A stretch of 64,000 nt of DNA from Luteibacter sp. UNC138MFCol5.1 (GTDB lineage: Bacteria; Pseudomonadota; Gammaproteobacteria; Xanthomonadales; Rhodanobacteraceae). Below are positions 8,686 to 17,420 of the stretch, one piece after another. Both the position numbers and the translations under genes were made by a program. The stretch lies in contig NZ_FODZ01000003.1 in assembly GCF_900110505.1 (NCBI RefSeq), positions 105,062-169,061 of the forward strand, written 5' to 3'. The notes under the pieces are model-generated. The model saw only the letters and a program-made list of their open reading frames with translations, searched no databases and was not told the DNA's origin. The first letter of the stretch is position 1; each line of letters opens with the position of its first letter.

Positions 8686-11211
8686 TCAGGCGGGGACGGC
8701 CTGACCCTCGGAAACCAGCCGCTCCCGCTCGCCCAGCAGTTTCTCGAACGCGGCGGTCGGCAACGGGCGACAGAACAGGTACCCCTGGAGCTCGTCGCAG
8801 CCGTTGGCGCGCAGGAAATGCAGGTGCTGCTCGATCTCCACGCCCTCGGCCACCACGCCGCGCTTGAGCCGATGGGCCATGTCGATCGTCGCGCGGACGA
8901 TGGCTTCATCGTCGGGGTCGACGCCGATGTTGCGCACGAAGCTCTGGTCGATCTTGATCCGGTCGGCGGGGAGGCGGCGCAGGTAATCCAGCGACGCCGC
9001 CCCGGTGCCGAAGTCGTCGATCGCGATGCGGCAGCCCATGGCATGCAGCGCGTCGAGCGTTTCGACCAGGTGCGGCACGGTCTTCACGCTGATGCTTTCC
9101 GTCACCTCGAGCTCCAGCTGGCTCGCCTGCAGTCCCGAATCGCGCAGCGCGCCGGCGACCACGGCCGCGAGGTTCGGCTGCATGAGCTGCACGGCGGAGA
9201 GGTTCACGCCCAGGCGCAATCCGAGGCCATAGCGGTCTTCCCAGACCTTCGCCTGGGAGCAGGCCGTGCGGAGCACCCATTCGCCGATCGGCACGATCAG
9301 GCCACTCGCCTCGGCCAGCGGGATGAAGAACCCGGGGCTGATCATCCCGAGTTCGGGATGCTCCCAGCGGACCAGCGCCTCCATACCGACGATGTCCTCG
9401 CTCCCCGCGTCCACCTGCGGCTGGTAGAAGACGCGCAGCTCGTCGTTGCGCACCGCATGGCGCAGGCGCGCTTTCAGCTCGGCCTGTTGCTGCTGCGCGG
9501 TGTCCACGTTGGCCGCGTACACCTGGTAGTTGTTCCGGCCCAGGCTCTTCGCGCCATACATGGCCTCGTCGGCGTGGCGCAGCAGCAGCTCGCCCTCGAC
9601 CGCGTCGTCGGGAAAGAACGAAATGCCGACCGACACGGTGGCCTGCAGTTCCGAGCCGTCGGCCAGCGCCAGGGGCACCTCCATCGCCTGCACGATCTTT
9701 TCGGCGATGCGCAGCACGTCGTCGCGCTTGATGATGTGGCGGAGGATCAGCGTGAACTCGTCCCCCGCGTAGCGCGCCACCGTGTCGGACGCACGGACGC
9801 TGGCGCGAAGGCGCTTCGCCACCGACGTGAGCACCTGGTCGCCCACCGCGTGGCCGAGCGTCTCGTTGATCGTCTTGAACCGGTCGAGATCCACCAGCAG
9901 CGTCGCGAACAGCTCGCCGGTGCGCGCGGCCTCGCGGATCGTCGTGTCGAGCCGGTCGTTGAACAGGAGTCGGTTCGGCAAGCCCGTGAGCGCGTCGACG
10001 AGCCCGCGTTCGCGTCCCTGCTCGCGCGCCCGGCGCAGTTCCAGCGCCGCCGCGAAACGGGAGGTCGCGGCGCGCAGCGCCGCGCCGAGCACGGCGGTGT
10101 CGCCGGATGGGCGCCGCCGACCCGCGAAAAGCGCGCCGAGGACGCTGCGCCGTTCGTCCAGCAACGGCAGCCACGCATAGGACGCCAGGCCGAGTGAGTC
10201 CACCAACGGATCGCCCGGCGGCGAGTCGTGGGCGTCGCCAAGCCGCAGCAGCACCTCGCCGCCGAGGCAGAGCTTCAGCAGCGGCAGGTCGTCCGCGGCG
10301 GGCCACGAGACCGTGCCGTCCCCGTTCCATATCCTGGCGACGACCTCGGGACCGCTGTCGCTCTCCGGCAGCGCCGACCACACGCCGACGACGTCGAGTT
10401 CCAGTGCGTCGGCAAGCATGGCCGCGGCCTCGCCGAGGCCCTCGTCGTCGCTGGGGCACGCGTCGAGCACCGCGAGCAGCGACAGCGCGCGACCCGCCGT
10501 TTCCACGGCGCGCAGGTCGCGGAAAGCCACCGCGATCCGGTGCCGACCGGCCACTGCGAGGTGGCGGACATCGATCTCGCCGACGATCTCCCGACCGTCG
10601 CGCAGGCGCACGCGGCACGGCATGCCGTCGCCATCGGGCACGGGCCACGTGGCACCGCTGGCGAGGATGAAGCATTCGGAAAGCAGCCTGCCCTGCACCG
10701 GGCCATCGCCAGCGCACAGCCGCTCCATCGCCGCGCCGCTTTCCACGATGCAGCCGTCGGGAGTGGTTGCCACGACCCACGCGGCTCCCGCGTCGAAGGC
10801 GAAGCGCCAGTCCTGCGGCGCCGGCACGGAAGGCGTCGCCGGCATGCGGATCGCGGCGCGCACTCGCTGCGCCAGTTCCGCGCCGATCGCTCCCTGGCGC
10901 AACCACGCGATCGCGTCATCCGGCGCGATGCCCGGTACGTCGTCGACCACGTATACCAGCGGCAGCGACGCGTAGGCCGGCGACGCGCGGAGGATGCGAA
11001 GGCCCTGGGCCATGTCCGGACCGGCGTCGGCGCCGATCACCGCGACATGCAGGGGCGGCGCGTCGGCGAGCAGCGCCTCGAGCTGCGCCGCGTCGCGCGC
11101 GCTGAGGAGGACGAAGTCGCCGTCCATGTCGAGCGCGTCGAAAACCGCGCGGCGCACGTCGCGCCGCGCCGTGAAGATGAGGACGCCGTCCGGGCCGTTC
11201 GCGGGCGCCAT
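8686..11211 (-). CDS. Bifunctional GGDEF-EAL signalling protein with REC-like, PAS and GAF domains
   Basis: This 841-residue cytoplasmic protein is predicted to make or break c-di-GMP. Domains in order: a receiver-like domain (about 1-130) without a convincing phospho-acceptor Asp set; a PAS-like segment (about 140-250); a GAF-like segment (about 255-400); GGDEF (about 410-570) with the variant motif AGDEF; and EAL (about 580-835). The EAL domain is complete, with MEALVRW, GVNLSAVQ, ELEVTES and DDFGTG. No membrane helix is visible. Its ATG overlaps the stop of the upstream gene (TGATG), so the two are coupled. The intact EAL residues favour phosphodiesterase activity; AGDEF variants can still be active, so cyclase activity remains open. 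Confidence 0.92.
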   Translation of the reverse strand: MAPANGPDGVLIFTARRDVRRAVFDALDMDGDFVLLSARDAAQLEALLADAPPLHVAVIGADAGPDMAQGLRILRASPAYASLPLVYVVDDVPGIAPDDAIAWLRQGAIGAELAQRVRAAIRMPATPSVPAPQDWRFAFDAGAAWVVATTPDGCIVESGAAMERLCAGDGPVQGRLLSECFILASGATWPVPDGDGMPCRVRLRDGREIVGEIDVRHLAVAGRHRIAVAFRDLRAVETAGRALSLLAVLDACPSDDEGLGEAAAMLADALELDVVGVWSALPESDSGPEVVARIWNGDGTVSWPAADDLPLLKLCLGGEVLLRLGDAHDSPPGDPLVDSLGLASYAWLPLLDERRSVLGALFAGRRRPSGDTAVLGAALRAATSRFAAALELRRAREQGRERGLVDALTGLPNRLLFNDRLDTTIREAARTGELFATLLVDLDRFKTINETLGHAVGDQVLTSVAKRLRASVRASDTVARYAGDEFTLILRHIIKRDDVLRIAEKIVQAMEVPLALADGSELQATVSVGISFFPDDAVEGELLLRHADEAMYGAKSLGRNNYQVYAANVDTAQQQQAELKARLRHAVRNDELRVFYQPQVDAGSEDIVGMEALVRWEHPELGMISPGFFIPLAEASGLIVPIGEWVLRTACSQAKVWEDRYGLGLRLGVNLSAVQLMQPNLAAVVAGALRDSGLQASQLELEVTESISVKTVPHLVETLDALHAMGCRIAIDDFGTGAASLDYLRRLPADRIKIDQSFVRNIGVDPDDEAIVRATIDMAHRLKRGVVAEGVEIEQHLHFLRANGCDELQGYLFCRPLPTAAFEKLLGERERLVSEGQAVPA

Positions 11212-11687
11212 CAGACGACCCAACGACCGTCGCGCAGGCGCGGCGCGGCCGCCCGGGCCTGCCAGTCGGCCTCGACGACGCTGACGTCGTTCTCGAACGT
11301 GGCCAGCAGCGTGGGGCCGGCACCAAGCAGGACGACGCGACGCACATGGCCCGTCTGGGTACGCGAGAGTTGCCGCAAAAGCGCACCGTCCGTCGCGCTC
11401 GGCACGCCCGGCGGCATGTCGATCAGGTACACGCCGAAGTGCAGGCTCTGCAGGATGTAGCGCAGCGCGTCGCCCAGCCGCTGGCATCCGGGCACCCGCA
11501 TCTGGGCGTCACGCAGGCTTACCAGTCCTTCGCCATGGCGCCACAGGTAGGCGGCCTGGCCGGTGCGCCGGGCGACGAGCCGGAACTGCTCGACAAGGAC
11601 GGCCGGTTCGCTTGTCTTGAGGGCGACCAGCGGCCCGGACGCCGACAGGATGCGGTCGAAGACGTCGTTTCCTACGTGGTGATCCAT
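11211..11687 (-). CDS. Uncharacterised protein coupled to the GGDEF-EAL gene
   Basis: A 158-residue protein that I do not recognise. It is soluble, with no signal peptide or membrane helix. Its middle and C-terminal parts (LGDALRYILQSLHFGVYLIDMPP and VRRVVLLGAGPTLLATFENDVSVV) have an alternating alpha/beta pattern recalling P-loop ATPase-like or receiver-like folds, but no Walker A motif is present. The stop codon overlaps the start of the GGDEF-EAL gene (TGATG), which suggests the two proteins work together. The ATG at 11687 was chosen; an extended frame to 11786 has an Arg/Pro-rich N-terminus that looks non-coding. Confidence 0.7.
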   Translation of the reverse strand: MDHHVGNDVFDRILSASGPLVALKTSEPAVLVEQFRLVARRTGQAAYLWRHGEGLVSLRDAQMRVPGCQRLGDALRYILQSLHFGVYLIDMPPGVPSATDGALLRQLSRTQTGHVRRVVLLGAGPTLLATFENDVSVVEADWQARAAAPRLRDGRWVV

Positions 11688-11840
11688 GGGCGGTCGCGCG
11701 GCTTGGCTGGCGGGCAGTATCCGCCCAATACGGGGGCGTACGCCAGACACCCCCGGCGGCCGGAACCGTACGCGCGGGTATCGCATTCGGCACGGGGGAA
11801 CGGTATGGTGATGCGCTCATTCGCCACCGCACGACCAGCC

Positions 11841-13898
11841 ATGTTCGAAGGACTCCGATTCAAGCACTGGAAGACCAGCGAAGGCGACGACGGGATCGTC
11901 GTCCTCACGCTCGACCGCGAGGGCGCCAGCGCGAACGCGCTGTCGCGCGAGGTGCTCGACGAGCTGGACACGCTCGTGGAGCGCCTGGCCATCGAAGGAC
12001 CGAAGGGCGTGGTCATCCACTCCGCCAAGCCGATGGGTTTCGCCGTCGGTGCGGACATCCGCGAATTCGTCGAATACGCGCAGACCGGCACCGTCCTCGA
12101 GAACATCGAGAACGGCCAGCGCGTCTTCGAGAACCTCGCCCGCCTGCCCTTCCCGACCGTCGCCGCCATCCACGGCGCCTGCATGGGCGGCGGCACCGAA
12201 CTCGCCCTCGCCTGCCGCCTGCGCATCGCCGCCGACGACGACGCGACGAAGATCGCCCTGCCCGAGGTCATGCTCGGCATCCATCCAGGCTGGGGCGGTA
12301 GCGCCCGCCTGCCGCGCCTGATCGGTGCGCCGGACGCCTTGCCGGCGATGCTGACCGGCAAGGCGTTCAATGCCCGCCGCGCGAAGGCGGTCGGCCTGGT
12401 CGACCGTCTCGCGCGCCCCGACGAACTGCTCGCCGAAGCACGCGCCCTCGCGCGCCGGCCGGCCGCCCGCCCGTTCGCGCAGCGCGCGAAGGGCTGGGCC
12501 ACCAACACGCTGCTGGCCCGCGCGATCCTCGCGCCGATGGTGCGCAAGCAGACGGCCGCCAAGGTCCGCCGGGAGCACTATCCGGCGCCATTCGCGCTCA
12601 TCGACACATGGGCGCGCGGCGGCCCGTCCATCCAGCAGCGCCTGAAGCTCGAGGCGAAGTCGGTGGCGAAGCTCGCCACGACGCCGACCGCCCGCAACCT
12701 CATCCGCATCTTCTTCCTGCAGGAGCGCCTGAAGGGCCTCGGCGGCGGCACCGACCACGGCATTTCTCATGTCCACGTCGTCGGCGCCGGCACCATGGGC
12801 GGCGACATCGCGGCCTGGTCGGCGCTGAAGGGATTCCAGGTGACGCTGCAGGACCGCGAGGCCCGCTTCGTCGAGCCCGCGATCAAGCGCGCCCGCACGC
12901 TGTTCGAGAAGAAGCTCAAGGCGCCGGCGAAGGTCGACGCCGCGGTGGCGCGCCTGCGCGCGGACGTGGAAGGCAAGGGCGTGGCCGACGCCGATCTCGC
13001 GATCGAGGCCATCTTCGAGAATCCGGAAGCGAAGCACGCCCTGTACGCGGCCATCGAACCGCAGTTCCAGGCGGACGAGATCCTCGCCAGCAATACCTCG
13101 TCGATTCCGCTCGACGAACTGCGCCAGGGACTGAAGGCGCCCCAGCGCTTCCTCGGCCTGCATTTCTTCAACCCCGTGGCGCAGATGCCGCTGGTCGAAG
13201 TCGTGCGCCACGACGCGCTCGATCCGGCGATCGAGAAGCGCGCCCTGGCCTTCTGCAAGGCGATCGGCAAGCTCCCGGTGCCGGTGAAGGGCACGCCCGG
13301 CTTCCTCGTCAACCGCATCCTCATGCCGTACCTGATGGAAGCGATGCGCCTGTACAACGAAGGCGTGCCGGGGCCCGTGCTCGATCGCGAAGCGAAGAAG
13401 TTCGGCATGCCGATGGGCCCGATCGAACTGGCCGACACCGTCGGCCTCGACGTGTGCGCCTCGGTGGGCAAGGAACTCGCACCGTTCCTCGGCCTCGAGG
13501 TCCCGCAGGGGCTTGAGGAGAAGCTCGCGGCGAACAAGCGCGGCAAGAAGGACGGCGAAGGCCTCTACGTGTGGAAGGACGGCAAGCCGGAGAAGCCCGA
13601 GGTCGATCCGGATTACGTCCCGCCGGCGGACATCACGGATCGCATGATCCTGCCCATGGTCAACGAGGCGATCGCCTGCCTCGCGGAAAACGTGGTCGAC
13701 GACGCCGACCTGCTCGACGCGGGCGTCATCTTCGGGACGGGCTTCGCGCCCTTCCGCGGCGGTCCGATCCAGTACGTGCGAACCGAGGGCGTGGCCGTCG
13801 TGCGCGAACGCCTGGCGAAACTCGAGCAGAAGCACGGCGCGCGCTTCGCGAAGAAGGAAGGCTGGGAGAACCCCGAGCTTTCGGCGCCTGCCGCCTGA
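11841..13898 (+). CDS. Fused enoyl-CoA hydratase / 3-hydroxyacyl-CoA dehydrogenase (FadB/FadJ-like)
   Basis: This trifunctional-type fatty-acid beta-oxidation alpha subunit hydrates enoyl-CoA and oxidises 3-hydroxyacyl-CoA with NAD+. The N-terminal crotonase domain (about 1-190) has the oxyanion segment GACMGGGTELALACR and the PEVMLGIHPGWGG stretch. The dehydrogenase Rossmann motif VHVVGAGTMGGDIAA starts near residue 310, followed by HFFNPVAQMPLVEVV and the C-terminal domain. No thiolase partner is adjacent. The start is uncertain: ATG at 11841 (685 residues) fits the typical N-terminus, while an in-frame ATG at 11805 has the better Shine-Dalgarno (GGGGGA, five bases away). Confidence 0.93.
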   Translation: MFEGLRFKHWKTSEGDDGIVVLTLDREGASANALSREVLDELDTLVERLAIEGPKGVVIHSAKPMGFAVGADIREFVEYAQTGTVLENIENGQRVFENLARLPFPTVAAIHGACMGGGTELALACRLRIAADDDATKIALPEVMLGIHPGWGGSARLPRLIGAPDALPAMLTGKAFNARRAKAVGLVDRLARPDELLAEARALARRPAARPFAQRAKGWATNTLLARAILAPMVRKQTAAKVRREHYPAPFALIDTWARGGPSIQQRLKLEAKSVAKLATTPTARNLIRIFFLQERLKGLGGGTDHGISHVHVVGAGTMGGDIAAWSALKGFQVTLQDREARFVEPAIKRARTLFEKKLKAPAKVDAAVARLRADVEGKGVADADLAIEAIFENPEAKHALYAAIEPQFQADEILASNTSSIPLDELRQGLKAPQRFLGLHFFNPVAQMPLVEVVRHDALDPAIEKRALAFCKAIGKLPVPVKGTPGFLVNRILMPYLMEAMRLYNEGVPGPVLDREAKKFGMPMGPIELADTVGLDVCASVGKELAPFLGLEVPQGLEEKLAANKRGKKDGEGLYVWKDGKPEKPEVDPDYVPPADITDRMILPMVNEAIACLAENVVDDADLLDAGVIFGTGFAPFRGGPIQYVRTEGVAVVRERLAKLEQKHGARFAKKEGWENPELSAPAA

Positions 13899-13924
13899 CG
13901 AAACGCGAACCGGGGCGAGCACCC

Positions 13925-13942
13925 ATCGCCGATGCGATCGGC
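13925..13942. repeat. Partial copy of the GCCGATCGNATCGGC hairpin repeat
   Basis: This palindrome-like core matches the inner part of the repeat seen at 43454-43479, 58441-58510 and 59795-59818, but lacks the CTCCCAC arm. It lies between the fadJ-like gene and a GTAG-type REP element. Confidence 0.55.
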
Positions 13943-13958
13943 GATCGGCGCCTGCCGC

Positions 13959-14055
13959 GTAGGAGCGCGCCCTGCGCGCGACATGTTTTGGGGCCCTGAG
14001 CAACAGGACCTGTCGCTCTTCGCGAAAAGATGTCGCGCGCAGGGCGCGCTCCTAC
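13959..14055. repeat. GTAG-type REP element (copy 1)
   Basis: A 26-bp perfect inverted repeat starting GTAGGAGCGCGCCCTGCGCG encloses a 45-base centre. It sits between two convergent genes, where it could act as a bidirectional 3'-end structure. The terminal GTAG and the architecture match the GTAG REP class described in Stenotrophomonas (SMAG elements), which is normally mobilised by a REP-associated tyrosine transposase elsewhere in the genome. No transposase is in this window. Related copies are at 23874-23970 and 60695-60791. Confidence 0.85.
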
Positions 14056-14080
14056 GGGAGCACGACCGAAGCGCGCGGCG

Positions 14081-14737
14081 TCACCACATCAGATCGTCAG
14101 GCACCCCATCGTCCGATTCGCTCACGGCGTTCGGATCGACCAGCAACGCGATGAACTCGGGCGCGATGCCGCGCAGTTCGTCGATCACAGCCTTCTGCAC
14201 GACGAGATACCGGCCACCCTGTTGCACGACACCCAGTTCGCCCGCGTTGATCGCCGCCAACTGCGCCGCGTCGACGTGGACGCGACGGATCTTGTCGCCA
14301 TAAGGAAAATGCCGCACCTGGTCGGCTTCGGCGAGGTTGAGCGCCTTGCCCTTGAGCAGCTCCTCGACCTTGCGCTTCTTCTCCTTGCGCAGCCTCGCCT
14401 GCTCGGCGGCTTCGGCCTCGGCCTTGCGGCGTTCGTTCGCGTCGGTCTGCGCACGAATGGCATAGGCCTTCGCCAGATCTATCTCGCCATCGTTGCGCTT
14501 CTGCGGACGCTGTCCGCCCTGGCCCGGCTTACCCGCGTGCTGCGCGGGCCGGCCGCCATGGCGATTTCCGCCACCGCCCTGGGGCTTGCCGCCCTGCTTC
14601 GGCCGGTTGCCCGCATAGGGCTGGCCGCTCGCCGACGATCCACCGCCCTGCCGCGGCGGCGTGGACGTCCGTTTCTCTTCGCGGATCTCCTTGACGAGGC
14701 CGCTCTTCAACAACTGGTCGCGCAGGGACTCTGCCAT
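14081..14737 (-). CDS. DUF2058 family protein (YaiL-like)
   Basis: A 218-residue protein of the DUF2058 family, which has been called a nucleoprotein or polynucleotide-associated enzyme without an established reaction. The conserved N-terminus MAESLRDQLLKSGLV is followed by a Gly/Gln/Arg-rich low-complexity linker (about 28-85). Next come a charged coiled-coil-like helix (about 90-135, rich in Lys, Glu and Ala) and the conserved C-terminal domain. The start at 14737 matches the family N-terminus; a longer frame would run into slyX. It follows slyX and ugd on the minus strand. Confidence 0.85.
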   Translation of the reverse strand: MAESLRDQLLKSGLVKEIREEKRTSTPPRQGGGSSASGQPYAGNRPKQGGKPQGGGGNRHGGRPAQHAGKPGQGGQRPQKRNDGEIDLAKAYAIRAQTDANERRKAEAEAAEQARLRKEKKRKVEELLKGKALNLAEADQVRHFPYGDKIRRVHVDAAQLAAINAGELGVVQQGGRYLVVQKAVIDELRGIAPEFIALLVDPNAVSESDDGVPDDLMW

Positions 14738-14762
14738 GTTCGGTAAGGCTCGTTCGAATGCT

Positions 14763-14975
14763 TCAGTAGTGCGGCGGCGGCGGCTCGTTGGCGGTGTCGC
14801 CACCGAGGCCCGCGCGCATGTTCACGAGGTCCGAGCGCAGATCGCGCACGGCTCGTTCCAGCAGGTCCAGCCGGCGCGCGATTTCCACGTCCGCCGACGA
14901 AAGACCGTTGACCGTATCGTCCACGAACGCGAGGCGCACCTCGAGTTCGGTGACGCGTTCCTCGACATCACCCAT
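14763..14975 (-). CDS. slyX: SlyX family protein
   Basis: This 70-residue SlyX protein is a small predicted coiled coil of unknown function. The signature is visible in [19 protein letters not shown] and in the typical C-terminal PPPPHY. It overlaps the ugd stop by eight bases, so the two are probably translationally coupled; a GGGGAG Shine-Dalgarno lies just upstream of the ATG. Confidence 0.9.
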   Translation of the reverse strand: MGDVEERVTELEVRLAFVDDTVNGLSSADVEIARRLDLLERAVRDLRSDLVNMRAGLGGDTANEPPPPHY

Positions 14976-16317
14976 GATCGCTCCCCGCGAGGCTGCGACC
15001 GCGGCCGATGCCGTAGTACGCGATGCCGGCTTCCTCGACGAGCGCCGGATCGTAGATGTTGCGGCCGTCGAAGATGACGGGCGTGCCGAGCATCGACTTC
15101 ACGCGCGCGAAATCCGGGCTGCGGAAGGCTTTCCACTCGGTCACGATCACCAGGGCGTCCGCGCCCTCGAGCGCGTCGTACGGGCGCTCCACGAGCACGA
15201 GGTCGTCGCGGTCGCCATAGATGCGACGGGTTTCGTGCGCCGCCTCGGGATCGAAGGCGCGCACCTTCGCACCGGCGTCCCACAGCTGCTCCATGAGACG
15301 TCGGCTCGAGGCCTCGCGCATGTCGTCCGTGTTCGCCTTGAAGGCCAGTCCCCAGACGGCGATCGTGCGGCCGGCGAGCTTGCCGCCGAAGTGCTTCGAG
15401 AGCAGCGCGAACAGGCGCGACTTCTGCGCGTCGTTCACCGCTTCCACCGCGTCGAGCAGCCGTGCGTCGTAACCTACCGAATGCGCGGTGCGCGCGAGCG
15501 CCTGGACGTCCTTCGGGAAGCACGACCCGCCGTAGCCGGCACCGGGGTAGATGAAGTGGTAGCCGATGCGTGGATCGGCGCCGATGCCCTGGCGCACGAG
15601 TTCGACGTCAGCGCCGACGTGCTCGGCGATGTTGGCGATCTCGTTCATGAAGCTGATCTTCGTCGCGAGCATCGCGTTCGCCGCGTACTTCGTCAGCTCC
15701 GCCGAGCGCACGTCCATCACCACCATGCGATCGTGGTTGCGGTTGAACGGCGCGTACAGCTTGCGCAGCAGGCCGATCGCCTTCGGGCTCGACGCGCCGA
15801 CGATGATGCGGTCCGGACGCATGCAGTCCTCGACCGCGTCGCCTTCCTTGAGGAATTCAGGATTGGAGACGATGTCGAACGGCACGTCCACGCCACGCGC
15901 TTCGAGGCGCGCAGCCACCGCTTCGCGAACGCGGTCGGCGGTGCCCACCGGCACGGTCGATTTGTTCACCACCACGGTGTATCGGTCGATGTGGTCGCCG
16001 ATCGTCTTCGCCACGGCCAGCACGTACTGGAGGTCGGCGCTGCCGTCCTCGTCGGGCGGCGTGCCGACGGCGATGAACACGATGTCGCCATGGGCGATCG
16101 CCGGTGCGGCGTCGGTCGTGAAGTCCAGTCGGCCCTCGGCGTGGTTACGCACGACCATCGGCTCCAGGCCGGGCTCGTAGATGGGCACGTCGCCGTTCTT
16201 CAGGCGCTCGACCTTGCCGGCGTCCACGTCGACGCAGACCACGTGGTTGCCCATTTCGGCCAGACAGGTGCCGGTGACGAGGCCGACGTAACCGGTTCCA
16301 AAGATGGTGACTTTCAT
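14968..16317 (-). CDS. ugd: UDP-glucose 6-dehydrogenase
   Basis: Ugd oxidises UDP-glucose twice with NAD+ to UDP-glucuronate, a precursor of exopolysaccharide and modified lipid A. The 449-residue protein opens with the Rossmann motif [10 protein letters not shown] (7-16). It has the STVPVGT segment, the catalytic Cys in [14 protein letters not shown] near residue 263, and the C-terminal UDP-binding domain ([15 protein letters not shown]). No polysaccharide cluster is adjacent. It is first in a likely unit with slyX and the DUF2058 gene. Confidence 0.97.
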   Translation of the reverse strand: MKVTIFGTGYVGLVTGTCLAEMGNHVVCVDVDAGKVERLKNGDVPIYEPGLEPMVVRNHAEGRLDFTTDAAPAIAHGDIVFIAVGTPPDEDGSADLQYVLAVAKTIGDHIDRYTVVVNKSTVPVGTADRVREAVAARLEARGVDVPFDIVSNPEFLKEGDAVEDCMRPDRIIVGASSPKAIGLLRKLYAPFNRNHDRMVVMDVRSAELTKYAANAMLATKISFMNEIANIAEHVGADVELVRQGIGADPRIGYHFIYPGAGYGGSCFPKDVQALARTAHSVGYDARLLDAVEAVNDAQKSRLFALLSKHFGGKLAGRTIAVWGLAFKANTDDMREASSRRLMEQLWDAGAKVRAFDPEAAHETRRIYGDRDDLVLVERPYDALEGADALVIVTEWKAFRSPDFARVKSMLGTPVIFDGRNIYDPALVEEAGIAYYGIGRGRSLAGSDHG

Positions 16318-16412
16318 GGTGCTCCCGGCATGTCCGTAGCCGCCTATTGTAGTGGCGGATGCGCGGCAAGTGGCGTCGACGAAGGGTCGAGCCGGGTCGC
16401 TCCACCCAAAAA

Positions 16413-16442
16413 AGAAGGGCCGCGATCGCTCGCGGCCCTTCT
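16413..16442 (-). terminator. Rho-independent terminator downstream of fkpA
   Basis: A 13-bp stem (AGAAGGGCCGCGA / TCGCGGCCCTTCT) with a 4-base loop is followed on the minus strand by a T-run, 27 bases after the FKBP stop codon. It separates the fkpA gene from ugd. Confidence 0.9.
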
Positions 16443-16469
16443 GCGGATGTAACGCGTGTCGCGGGAGGC

Positions 16470-17255
16470 TTACTTGCCGCCGCCCTGCGGCGCCGCGCCG
16501 GCGCCCGGACCCTGACCCGCCGGGGTCGGACCGGTCTTGATCAGCTCGACGTCGAAGATGATCGTCGCGTTCGGCGGGAAGCCGTTTTCCGGCTTGGCGC
16601 CGTAGGCGATGTTCGACGGGATGAACAGCTTGTACTTGCCACCCGTCTGCATCAGCTGCAGGCCTTCACGGAAGCCCGGGATCACCGCGGCGAGCGGAAT
16701 CTGGGCCGGGCCGGCCGGCTGGTGGTCGGCCGAGGAGTCGAACTTCTCGCCGTTCACGAACGTGCCGGTGTAGTTGATGGTGACCGTGTCGTTCGGACCC
16801 GGACGCTGACCGGTACCGGCCTGGACGACCTGGTACTGCAGGCCCGAAGCCGTCGTCTTCACGCCGGCGGCCGACTTGTTCTTGGCCAGGAAGGCGTCGC
16901 CTTCGCTCTTGTTCTGGGCGGCGACCTTGTTGTACTCGGCCTCGGCCTTGACCTTCAGCTGGGCCACGAAGGCCTCGCGGACGGTCTTGGCTTCGGCTTC
17001 GCTCATGGTCGGCTTCTGGCCCGACAGGGCGGCCTGAAGCGCCTTGGCGACCGTGGCCGCGTCGACTTCCTTCGCCACGAGCGGCGGAAGCGAGCTGGCA
17101 AGGTCCCAACCCACGACATAGCTGGCCTTCTGCTTATCGACCGCGCCCGCGGGGGCGGCGGCCGGCTTGGCGGCCTGGGCGGATGCGCCCGCGGCCGTAC
17201 CCAGCGCAACCGCCAGGGCGACGGCCGTCATCGTGGGACGCAAAAAGTGCTTCAT
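16470..17255 (-). CDS. fkpA: FKBP-type peptidyl-prolyl isomerase, FkpA/Mip-like, exported
   Basis: A 261-residue periplasmic or outer-membrane-associated proline isomerase. It has a signal peptide (1-27, ending ASAQA), an N-terminal FKBP dimerisation domain (about 40-120, [17 protein letters not shown]) and a linker helix. The FKBP catalytic domain (about 135-240) carries [18 protein letters not shown] and [10 protein letters not shown] Pro/Gly/Ala-rich tail ends the protein. The start at 17255 is supported by the signal peptide and a GAGGGAGT Shine-Dalgarno. It is monocistronic, with its own terminator. Confidence 0.93.
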   Translation of the reverse strand: MKHFLRPTMTAVALAVALGTAAGASAQAAKPAAAPAGAVDKQKASYVVGWDLASSLPPLVAKEVDAATVAKALQAALSGQKPTMSEAEAKTVREAFVAQLKVKAEAEYNKVAAQNKSEGDAFLAKNKSAAGVKTTASGLQYQVVQAGTGQRPGPNDTVTINYTGTFVNGEKFDSSADHQPAGPAQIPLAAVIPGFREGLQLMQTGGKYKLFIPSNIAYGAKPENGFPPNATIIFDVELIKTGPTPAGQGPGAGAAPQGGGK

Positions 17256-17420
17256 TCGATACTCCCTCTCTTGGAAAGATTCGGCGACGCCGCCGGTACA
17301 CCTCCTTGTGGAGGCGGAAACGCCATTGTGCGGTGGTTCGCGCCCTGCTTGCAATGACGTGGCGAGAGACAGGGTTTCACACCAAAAGTTCATCAACCTT
17401 TCGTGAAATCGAGGAACCCG

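Noticed and set aside
10228-11460. Long plus-strand frame antisense to the GGDEF-EAL gene and its partner
   Set aside because: The opposite strand encodes recognisable PAS, GAF and GGDEF domains; the plus-strand product shows none.
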